This document shows positions 55,607 through 64,000 of a stretch of DNA of 64,000 nt, in pieces. Source of the DNA: Endothia cerciana. Lineage: Eukaryota > Ascomycota > Sordariomycetes > Diaporthales > Cryphonectriaceae. A program made the translations under genes and the position numbers. The stretch covers positions 62,001 through 126,000 of the forward strand of contig JALRMH010000001.1 of assembly GCA_026119935.1 (NCBI GenBank). The letters run 5' to 3'. Position 1 is the first letter of the stretch. The number at the start of each line of letters is the position of its first letter. The notes beneath the pieces were generated by a model that saw only the letters and a program-made list of their open reading frames with translations, searched no databases and was not told the origin of the DNA.

Positions 55607-58070
55607 TCAAGAATCCAGTTGGACGTAGTTGGCCGGGAAGAGACCAGATTTCCCGCCATGGTGTCCAAACCACCAGTCCTCGTCAGGGAACTCCAGGTTC
55701 GTGATCTTGTCGCCTTCGGCGAAGCCCAGTTCTGCGTGACCCGTTAGCTCAGAATTCTCACTATCTACAAGTCCATTGAAGACTTACCGTTGTCCTCGGC
55801 GGCTTCGTAGTCGAACAATGCAGTTGCGGTCGCGCCTCCGCCTGCAGCAGGCTCGGGTTCGGGTTCTGGCTCAGCGGCGGGGGGTGGAGGTGGCACGGCA
55901 GCTTGAGCAGCACCCGCGCCGTCATCTTCCACGAGGGTGACATAGTTGCTGGGGAAGAGACCGCTCTCACCCCGCGGGTTCGTGCCCATCCACCAGTCCT
56001 CGTCGACCATCTCGATGTTCGTGACATACTCACCCTCCTTGAGCTCGATCTCGTTGTCCTCCGCCTTCTCGTAGTCGTACTCGATCACCGCCCGCCTTCC
56101 ACCAGAGGCAGCAGTCTGGCTTTCCTGCACTTGGCCATGGCCAAAGGACTCTTCTGCCACGGCGGTCGCAGCGCCTCGGGCTAGGTCATGAGTTCCTTGC
56201 TCCTCCGGCAGCTCTTCCTCCGCAGGAATCTCCTCAGGGACTGGGACAGGGCGCTCAGGAAGTCGTTGGGGAACCGGTTCGATTTCAGGCTCAGGGACGC
56301 GCGGAACGGGAATGGCAACTCGAATGGGTGAGGACTCGCGCTCAGACTCGGGCTCGGGCTCCTCTTCCTGGTTGTCGGCAGCGGGACGGGATGGCAAGCC
56401 TGGCAATGCAAAACCACCAGTTGGGCGGCTGGAGTCAGCGGGAAGAGGCGGAGGAGCATCGTCACTGGCACCTGTAGTTGCCCTTGGAATGGCTGGCGCG
56501 GCGCCGCCCATGGGAGGGGCCGCCTTGAACCGATCTCTAAGCGCAGAAACGCCGCCAGACGGTGATGATGGCTGCTCCCCACTGGCTGTCTCCTCATCGT
56601 CGCCGGTCTTCTGACCCGTGATGCCTCGACCGTAGTCCCCTGTCTGAACAGGGGCCCAGCTCTTGCCTGAGTAGCCACTCTTCCATTCGCTACCACTCTG
56701 TTGGGCAGTCACTGGAGAGGTCACAGGGGGCTGGATGGTCGAGCCTGAGCCCGACGCACCTCTCTCCCTCGCCTTTTTCTCCGCCCACAGTTGAGCCGGG
56801 GTCTTTCCGCCTTCATCCGCGAAGGTACGGCTGGCCGCACCTACAGGGGTGGCAGATGGAGTGGCGGGAGCACCAAATCCGAGTCCACCGGGAGTTGGAG
56901 CTTTGGTGCCGGTGAATGTGCTTGCCCCGCCAAACTTGTTTGCGACCTTCGGCTTCGGCAAAGAGGTCAGGCGCTCTGACGGTGCAGATTGACCGAAAGC
57001 TGCACTTCTCTCAGCGAGCGAGGGACGCGGTGCCCCCTCCTCCTCCGCAGGCTCGGCAGGCTTCTGCGCTCTGGCTCGAATAGCCGCAATATCGACCTTG
57101 CCCACGGGCTCGTATGATCCCTTCACTGGAGTTGGCCTGAGGTCCTCCTTATCCTTCGCAGCTGCCCGCAGCGCTGCAATGTCCACCTTGCCTACTGGCT
57201 GGTAGCCGCCCTTGACAACATCGCTATTAGTGTCAACCTGTCTGCTCGATCCGTTGAACCTGGACGGCTCCTGGTTCTTGGCCAGCTCCGCAATGTTCAC
57301 CTTGGTAGGTTTGTAGGCCGACTCGACCTTCTCGATCTGCGTCCGAGTCACGGGCGGTGCATCGGCGCCCCATCCGTCTTCGTCCACGTTCTCGTTCTTT
57401 CGGTTCCGCGCGGCGACCAGGGGGTTGAAGGCACTTCCACCTCTCGATGCGGTGGGAGTGAAGACAGGCTTCTTGGCGACGGGAGGCGCGGCCGCAGGTG
57501 TAGGCATCGGTGCCGAGCCGCCAGCCGTGTACTTGGCCCCAGAGGCGTCTGAGACCTTTTGTATGATGCTGGCCGGTTCAAGGTCGATGTCCGATCTTGC
57601 GGTGATCTGGACATGATAGCCGTGGAGAACTTTGGCGACAGCTGCTGTGTGGCTCGTGAAGTAACCCTTGGTGCGCTCAGGAACACCGCCTCCGCACCAG
57701 GCGATGAGGACGTTCTTGGGGAGGGCGGAGTTGGGATCTCTGACTTTGACGAATGCGAACTGGATGCGACCTTCGTTGAAGTCCTCGATCAGGTCGGCGA
57801 GCTCGCCCTCTGGCACGGATAGCTTGTCAGCACCACGACGACGCAACGAGGCTGGAGGGACCGTCGATGCTCACCTCCCTTGGTCTCGACCTTGAGCACG
57901 CTTTCCTGTGTACTCCCACTCTGGAAGGCGTTCATCAAGGGCGCCTGGACCGTGAAGAGGGCCCATTGTCCGTAGGTCGGTGAGTCAGACTTGCGCAGTT
58001 CGCGGTGGACGACCCCCTCGTAGGAGCTCTTAATGGAGGGTCCGTTGGTGGACAGGTTGAGCGAGGCCAT
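55607..58070 (-). CDS. ABP1: Actin-binding protein Abp1 (drebrin-like)
   Basis: Exons 57875-58070, 55788-57809 and 55607-55731 encode 780 residues. An ADF-homology domain occupies about residues 1-135 (SYEGVVHRELRKSDSPTYGQ ... GRIQFAFVKVRDPNSALPKN). A disordered centre contains three copies of a repeat like GYQPVGKVDIAALR, an A/K-rich segment (AQLWAEKKARERG) and proline- and glutamate-rich tracts. Two SH3 domains close the protein, at about 635-690 (AVIEYDYEKAEDNEIELKEG) and 725-780 (ATALFDYEAAEDNELGFAEG), each with an EDWW core. The final 41 residues come from exon 3; without that splice the last SH3 would be truncated. Abp1 links Arp2/3-driven actin patches to endocytosis. A tandem SH3 pair is usual in filamentous fungi, while yeast Abp1 has one. 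Confidence 0.94.
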
Positions 58071-59162
58071 GATGTCGGTTACTAAGGAGCGTAGGACATC
58101 AGACTAGGCGAGGATTGCTGCAGTGGTTTCGAGAGAGGTGCGTATGGAGAGGACGGCTGCAAAAGGGACTGGAGGGCTCGTCGGATGTCGCGGGCGATAT
58201 TTGAAGTGCGCAGGTCCGAAAGGGGCTGAGCAAGTCGTCAACCGTGATGAAGAAGGAGCTGCACCTGAGTTGAGTGTCTGAATTGGGCCCTGGCCCGTTG
58301 GCGGCAGGAGCTCGTCAGTGCTTGCTGCCCAGTCACAAAGCGGGGGCCCCACCAAGGAAAGGAGATGCAGGGGGTCGGCTACGGGCGCTGGGGGGGCCGC
58401 AGCGTGAGGTCATGGCTGCTCTGTGTACACGCTGGGAGTAGACGGTGGTTGTCGACAAACCTCCCGGCACACCTACCTTTCATCATGCAGGCTCTCGAGA
58501 TCCGGGCACGGCTAGGACTGATAATGTCCAATATACGGGGGCCCCAGTGCAGCTGTAATACCCGGAATGCTCTCCTGAACACCACTCCGACCCGCCTCGG
58601 TCCGTCACTTCTATACACCGCACACTATCCAGTATACTAGCTGGTAGGCGACGAAGCCGTTACCGTTGTGCCTCTCTGTATAAAACTGGTGACCGTCCGA
58701 TTCACGGTCTCCCGACATCCGTTCATCGAAGATGCTGCACGACCCAATTCGTCGCGAGACGGGTTTCAGTTGACAGCTTGGACAGGGAAGACCATCGGCC
58801 GGCTTGCACTGTCAGGTCATAACTGGGCGCGGTCTGGGGGGTGTGTAAATCGGACTATCCAAGGCACCGTCCCAGACGAACCAAAAATACCGTACAGATC
58901 ATGAATTAAGAGCTCCTGCTCCGGAGGCAGGCTACAACATCGCATCTCCATCCAGGGCCCTGTGTCTTTCCCGCGGACTGTCCCAGAATATGCCCATCCC
59001 AGGGCTCGACAACGGGCTTCCAAGAGGTAGGCCCCGGCGCCCCTTCAAACCATCCAGACATCAATGATATTCACAAGAACCGCAACTGTCGGTGGTCGGC
59101 CGCCCACAGCCGTCATGCCTTCTTCTCGCATCGTATGACTCTCGCTCGGCGTCATGACGAGA
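58071..59162. other. Intergenic region, ABP1 promoter side
   Basis: About 1.1 kb between the ABP1 start and the stop of the cysteine-tail gene, both minus strand. It holds the ABP1 promoter. Open frames of 70-90 codons lack any feature. Confidence 0.35.
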
Positions 59163-59525
59163 TCAACAAAGCATTTCCAGACAGCAGCATTCACCTTCGG
59201 CGAGAAGGCAGCAGCAGCAAGCGGCGCACAGCGCCTCCAAGCACCCCTTATTGCTTGATTTCTGGGGCGGACCTTGTTGCTGGTATTGCATCGGTGGAGG
59301 TTGCTGGTAGTATCCGCCTTGTGGTCCGCCTTGTGGGCCACCATAAGCCTGTGAAGCGCTCGTTAGTCCTGCGCGGAGTCCCGGGAGGAACCGCAATCAA
59401 GAACTGACCTGCTGAGGATACTGAGGGCCTTGTTGGTAGCCTCCTTGCGGATAGCCTCCTTGTTGGTACCCCCCTTGTTGGTAGCCTCCCTGAGGGGGTC
59501 CGTTGTAGTAATCGCGGGCAGACAT
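59163..59525 (-). CDS. Small CYSTM-like protein with cysteine-rich tail
   Basis: Two exons, 59409-59525 and 59163-59348 (60-nt intron), encode 100 residues. The N-terminal half is a tandem array of GGYQQG-type units (GPPQGGYQQGGYQQGGYPQG), continuing with GGPQGGPQGGYYQQPPP. The C-terminal 30 residues carry a dense cysteine patch: GCLEALCAACCCCLLAEGEC followed by CCLEMLC and the stop. This plan (Q/G/Y/P-rich head, single cysteine-rich hydrophobic tail) is that of CYSTM-type tail-anchored or palmitoylated small proteins associated with stress responses. Function in this organism is unknown. A TATATA element near 59580-59586 lies about 57 bp above the ATG. The reading frame through the intron is also open for some codons, but the splice gives the continuous repeat pattern. 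Confidence 0.82.
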
Positions 59526-61217
59526 AGTATTGCCAAGTACAGCTCGAGCGATCGCTTCGTAGGATAACGGGTGTGTACGTATATAAGGGTGGTTTAGTGA
59601 ACTTGGCGCTGGACGGGGCTGACTGAGGTAATGGGGGATATCAAGCCGGAGTCAAGACATGAGAGAGAAAAGGCGTAGATGGTTTTAAGCAAGCGTTCTT
59701 GGCTGCTTGGAAGCCAGGGCCTGCCGGGGATCCGCGTGTCGGAGCCAAGGACAGTGTCAAATGACGAGTCCCCATCTTGCCAAAAGAAGCGGGGACTGCG
59801 GGCACACGGGCAGTGCTGCGCGGAACGCAGCCCAAGGGTGCCTTTTCTCCGGACGGTAGCATTTTAGGCAGTACTTAGCGTCTGCTGCCCCTGCTCCGCC
59901 ATTCGAGTAGTCGTCACGACCCAGTGACTCGGCACTTTCCTGGCCTGCCAGCGAGCTTGAGGGCCAACAATGTTCAGACAGGCATCGCCACTTGCAGCCG
60001 CCTCAAGAGAATCCATTGGAGCACCTCAAGAAACACTCCTCATCCTCGTCCTGGTCCCCATCTTCAGCTATCCCGGCCAGGCCGTCTCGGGAGGTTTCCG
60101 CCTTCGGGACCATGTGAGCCTAGCAAAAGAGCGGTTCAGGATCTCGACGCCCAACTGCGGCAAGCCCTATAGCGAGCCGGTAGTAGCTCCGCGCAGAGCC
60201 GAAAGGCAATGAAGATGAAGGGCTCCGCTCGAGAGCATAGGGCTACTGCAGCAGAATCCAGGTGATCGGTTGCGGCAGTGTTCAATGATCCATGTCGGTT
60301 GCGGTCGCATTGCATTTCAGGAAGTTGCTGTACTGGAAGCAGTCGCGCGCTTCCGAAACGACTGGCCTGCCATGCCAGGAACACTCGCGATCGCATTGTC
60401 ATTGGCCGAGGACTTTGGCAGCATGGGGCGAGGAATTGATGGCACAGCCCCACTACGACGCGGTCTTCCCATCGCCTCAAAGCCTGCCATGCCGCACATC
60501 GGCCCCGAGGCTGCATAGGAACTGTTAGAAATTCTTCCCTGCCGATGTTCCCAAGATGACAGGCAGCCGAGGTGGCGAGAGACCTGAGACGAGGATGATC
60601 GTAAATTGTTCCTTGCTGTGGTCCGTCCGAGTTCGTATCCATGAAGCATGGCCGTCATCGTGCAGCGCGACCCCAGCCACAGTGTACTACCAGCCCGAGA
60701 AGATGGCGCATGACCAGCCTACCGGTGCTCCAGCAGCTGTCTAGCATCTCGGGCGGTTGGAGGCGTATGGCTGGAATGGAATGAATTCAGATTCTTGAAT
60801 GCTTTCCCGTTCCAAACTCCTGAGGTACGGAGTACTGTTTGAAAGAAAATCAGATGGTCCGTGCATGCCTGGCGACAATGACGCAAGGGCCACCGCCAAT
60901 CAGCAAATTTGTCTTAGCAACAGCACAAGGTCTCTTTCTCCCCCGCTGCGCACACTGGCGTTGATGGCGGGGTTCTTTTCTCAGTCGACCGCCGCCACAC
61001 TTAAGACCTGAATCGGAGCTCAACCGAAACTCCACAGGCCGACCTTGGGAAAGCTGTTGATTGATCACGAAAGAAAAGTACCACTAGGTCACAGCAACAA
61101 TCATACCACAATACAGCACACAATCGTCGAGTACCTCAGTGACAACCTCGTCGACACTTCCTCATCGCGCATCCCCATTCTCTCCTGGACCCCTCAGAGC
61201 CCACTTCCGTCGTCGAC
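59526..61217. other. Divergent region, CYSTM-like gene / glutaredoxin
   Basis: About 1.7 kb containing both promoters. Open frames at 59924-60658 on either strand overlap each other and carry no motif or signal peptide that I can defend. No tRNA was found. Confidence 0.35.
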
Positions 61218-62032
61218 ATGGCAACCATCAAGGACATCACTTCCTACGCCGAGTGGGATGCCCTCCAGGCCTCTCTCCCCCCGACAACCCTCCTCATCAT
61301 CTCCTTCCACGCACCCTGGGCTGCCCCTTGCGCCCAAATGGCCACCGTCCTCAAGACCCTCGCCGCCGAGTACCCCGCCGACGACCGGACAACGTGGGTG
61401 TCCCTGAACGCGGAGGAGCTGTCCGACATCAGCGAGAAGTACGACGTCACAGCGGTCCCCTTCCTGGTCATATCGAAAGAGGGCAAGGTGCTCGAGACCG
61501 TCAGCGGCAGCAGCGCCGTCAAGGTCAGGAATGCGATCGAGAGCTGGGCCGGCAAGCCTAATGCGCCGGGCGCGGCACCTACGAACGGCAACACAAATGG
61601 GGCCGCTTCAGGCATACCGGCAAGGGAAGGAGGCGGCAATGTCGTTGATGACGAGCTACCGAAGGAGGACTTGAACAAGCGCCTAGGGGAACTGGTCAAG
61701 GCGGCTCCTGTCATGTTGTTCATGAAGGGCACGCCCAGCGCACCCCAGTGTGGGTTCTCAAGACAGATGGTTGCGATGCTTAGGGAGAACTCGGTGAAAT
61801 ACGGCTTCTTCAACATCTTGGCGGACGACGAGGTGCGGCAGGGTCTGAAGGAGTTTGCTGATTGGCCTACCTACCCGCAGCTGTGGATTGACGGAGAGCT
61901 GGTGGGTGGTCTTGACATCGTAAGTTGACTTCGGAACCAAGTTGCTAGGAACAAGGCTGACACTTCTGACAGGTCAAGGAGGAGATCGAGAACAACCCCG
62001 ACTACCTCAAACCCTACAGCGTGAGCAACTGA
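61218..62032 (+). CDS. GRX4: CGFS-type monothiol glutaredoxin (Grx3/Grx4 type)
   Basis: Exons 61218-61919 and 61973-62032 encode 253 residues. The N-terminal thioredoxin-like domain (about 1-110) has WAAPC at its active-site position, with a single cysteine. A Gly/Ala/Asn-rich linker follows, then the glutaredoxin domain from about residue 150: APVMLFMKGTPSAPQCGFSR contains the CGFS motif that ligates a glutathione-bound 2Fe-2S cluster, with WPTYPQLWIDGELVGGLDIV behind it. The one-Trx, one-Grx layout is that of Grx3/Grx4, cytosolic and nuclear proteins that deliver iron-sulfur clusters and report iron status to transcription factors; it is not the short mitochondrial Grx5. Splicing the 53-nt intron completes the C-terminal helix (VKEEIENNPDYLKPYSVSN). 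Confidence 0.96.
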
Positions 62033-63756
62033 GGCAGCTTGGGAGCCAGATGCAGACCAGAACGACCTCAAGCCAGACAGATGGGGTTCCCGGGCCATAG
62101 GAGGGCAAGGCTGTAGGTATTAGAGACTCGGACTAAACCCTTCCACATCTAAAGCTCGGCGGACCCCGATAAAGATAAGCCAAGCCGGTACATGTTTGCG
62201 ATCATCAAGTGGCGACCTGGGCTGAAATGGGAGGCTGCGCTTGGGCACAAGGGCACAAGGGCACAAGGGCACACGCCTTCCGAGGTCACTGTACATGTTA
62301 TGTGTCTAAGCTGGGATCTCGGAGTATTCCTTCCGCGAGCAAACCCACGATAATGACAATCATTGAGCTTCGATGTTGTTTTTTTCTATTAGTGGAATCA
62401 TGTGCCTTGTAATATTCTGCGGTGTAAGAAGTACGCAATACTGAGAGTGTTGACTTTCTAGCAGGGTTATAGTCACTTAGCTGACTAGAGGGATTGCTAA
62501 CGCCTCGTTGATATATGTATCTCGACATGGCATCTGCGGCGCCATCTAGTCTGCGCTTTTTGAAACGGGTTCGTCTTTCCACACCACCTTTACACAATTA
62601 GCGATGGGAACACCTTGAACGTTTCTATCTCCCAGAGCGTAGAACTCCCTACCCTATTTGGGCGGGTTTCCAAGTCTGAGGTCTAACTTGTTAAAGGTCG
62701 GATGGGAAAGTAGGGGCTTTTCACAGCCAATAATTTTGAGAACTTCCTAGTACTACTTTGGGAATGGTATTATATAAGCGCGGTCCAAACTCCATGACCA
62801 CACATCTAGCTCCACGATCCATTTTGAGATCGAAGCTCCTTGACACTCCCAGAAACGAGAGGCATCCCAAAGGATCATAAAAACCTGCCTCTAAATTAAT
62901 AACACCACGATCTGGGCCAGCCTTGATTGAAGATCTTCGTGTGGCTGCACCTGAGTAATCGACTTACTCTCACCATAATTAGGGCACCTCACACAGCTGC
63001 CTGGGCCTGGTATGGCCTGCAGGCTTCTTGGACAGACCATCAGAGTACATGCCGCATGCGCAGCATCGATGTGAACGAGCGCTTGTAATGCTTCACGCCT
63101 TGGATCGCACCGTCCATTGGCCTTGTGGGCCTGACATCTCTTGAATCTGTGAGGAGGAACTTCATTTTGGTTTCCTGTCGCGTGTCGCCCTCAGGCCAGT
63201 GAGTCACCCGGCCCGTACTCAACCGCCTCCTCCTTGTTTTGATATATATGCCGAGCAGATACTGTCCTTCATAAAGCCCGCCACTTCTTCCGTTCTGCTT
63301 CAAACCTCCAGCCCTCACCCCTCTTCCCCGCCACCAATACCTGTTCTCTCACCCTCGGCGAGGATGGCAAGCCCAGGACATTGAACCTCCTTTCAGTACC
63401 AAAACTTCAGCAAGGTCTCTGAAATAGACGACCAAGGAAAGAAAAGTATAAATAATCAGGGGAGTGAGTGCGACCCTATCGAAGACGATAGAGCCACCAA
63501 AGCTGTAACTAGGCTTCCGCGCATAGTCACCACTTTGAAGAACAGAGGCACCGCTTGCAGTTGTTGCTACCCGAGTTTCCAACTATTGATTTCAACCTCG
63601 CCGTTATCTCTCCTCCATCGGCGAGCTTCCATTTGATACTCTTCGGAACCGACGAGGAATCCCTATCCCACCTCTGAGACTCTGAGCAAGGCTTAGACCT
63701 GCACCGAAGCAAGATCAGTACCGAAACCAGACCCACACCAAAGGATCACTTTAATC
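62033..63756. other. Intergenic region with short tandem repeat
   Basis: About 1.7 kb, AT-rich between roughly 62670 and 62960. Tandem GGGCACAA units lie at 62243-62266. A TATATA element near 63242 may belong to the next gene. No coding sequence or RNA gene is supported. Confidence 0.35.
62243..62274. repeat. GGGCACAA tandem repeat
   Basis: Three perfect copies of the octamer and a fourth with one change lie 3' of the glutaredoxin gene. Confidence 0.85.
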
Positions 63757-64000
63757 ATGGGCGGAAGAGTTTTTTCGTCGGGCCCTGGCGCCCTGTTTAC
63801 CCCCAGAATGATACCCCAGGTCTACAAGTACGCCCAGGCCGCCTGCTTCGCTGCCCTGCGGCCCCTCTTCCCGCTCGTCAAGTCTCCCGTCGAGGCCCCT
63901 GAGAAGTCTAGCTACGGCGACATTGACATCCTCGTGTCCCTTGAGGGCTCCTCCTTCAGAAGAGAGGAGGTGAGAGACCCGCAGATGACGGCAATTTGGG
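63757..64000 (+). CDS. Unknown protein, N-terminal part, cut by window edge
   Basis: An ATG at 63757 opens a frame that stays open to the window end. The first 80 codons read MGGRVFSSGPGALFTPRMIP, then a moderately hydrophobic stretch, and then SSYGDIDILVSLEG. The DID motif preceded by YG is reminiscent of nucleotidyltransferase-fold proteins, but this is only a hint. A good donor (GTGAGA) occurs at 63970, so the first exon may end at 63969. The gene is incomplete and its product cannot be named. Confidence 0.6.
   Translation, partial: MGGRVFSSGPGALFTPRMIPQVYKYAQAACFAALRPLFPLVKSPVEAPEKSSYGDIDILVSLEGSSFRREEVRDPQMTAIW

Noticed and set aside
1..64000. Search by eye for transposons, CRISPR arrays, rRNA, a secondary-metabolite or heterokaryon-incompatibility cluster
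   Set aside because: No backbone enzymes (polyketide synthase, NRPS, terpene cyclase), reverse transcriptase, transposase or long terminal repeats were recognised. The gene content is largely housekeeping.

Overview
This is a gene-dense window from the nuclear genome of a filamentous ascomycete (Pezizomycotina, most likely a Sordariomycete). The evidence is short introns (mostly 50-90 nt with GTRNGT donors and CTRAC-like branch points), C-biased third codon positions, and a set of genes whose closest familiar relatives are fungal. No bacterial-type operons, rRNA, CRISPR array or intact transposon was seen. Gene models were built by hand from splice signals and family alignment from memory, so the exons are predictions.

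Layout, left to right. 1-12 kb: a glutamine-rich AT-hook protein (-), V-ATPase subunit C (+), APS kinase (-), a hotdog-fold thioesterase (-) and a small unknown protein (+). 12-23 kb: MAK21/NOC1 (-) and a mitochondrial prolyl-tRNA synthetase (+) share a promoter; then NUP84/NUP107 (-) and the tiny five-exon CMC4 (-). 24-33.5 kb: an 84-residue membrane-protein ORF lies 3 nt upstream of the SUMO gene (+), followed by a three-LIM paxillin-like protein (-), a 2.5 kb gene-poor gap and a monocarboxylate-type MFS transporter (+). 33.7-42 kb: a fused succinyl-CoA-ligase-like alpha-beta protein (-), a two-pass membrane protein (-), COX19 (-) and the mitochondrial fission dynamin DNM1 (+). 42.8-53 kb: a very large F-box/zinc-finger protein (-), an FMN-dependent alpha-hydroxy-acid oxidase (-) and a secreted pectin lyase (+). 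53-64 kb: a decayed Gfd2/YDR514C-like gene (-), ABP1 (-), a cysteine-tail small protein (-), a CGFS monothiol glutaredoxin (+) and the start of an unknown gene cut by the window edge (+).

Most genes are housekeeping. Several serve mitochondria (ProRS, CMC4, COX19, DNM1, the succinyl-CoA-ligase-like fusion, possibly the thioesterase), but they are scattered and separately promoted, so I do not read them as a cluster. The pectin lyase points to a plant-associated or saprotrophic lifestyle.

The observations most worth following are: the tandem ORFs at the SUMO locus, which look bicistronic; the succinyl-CoA-ligase-like fusion, which keeps the phospho-histidine but appears to lack the nucleotide-binding front of the beta subunit; a predicted 6-nt microexon in the MFS gene; extreme exon fragmentation in CMC4; and an in-frame, stop-free 72-nt intron in the variable region of DNM1.
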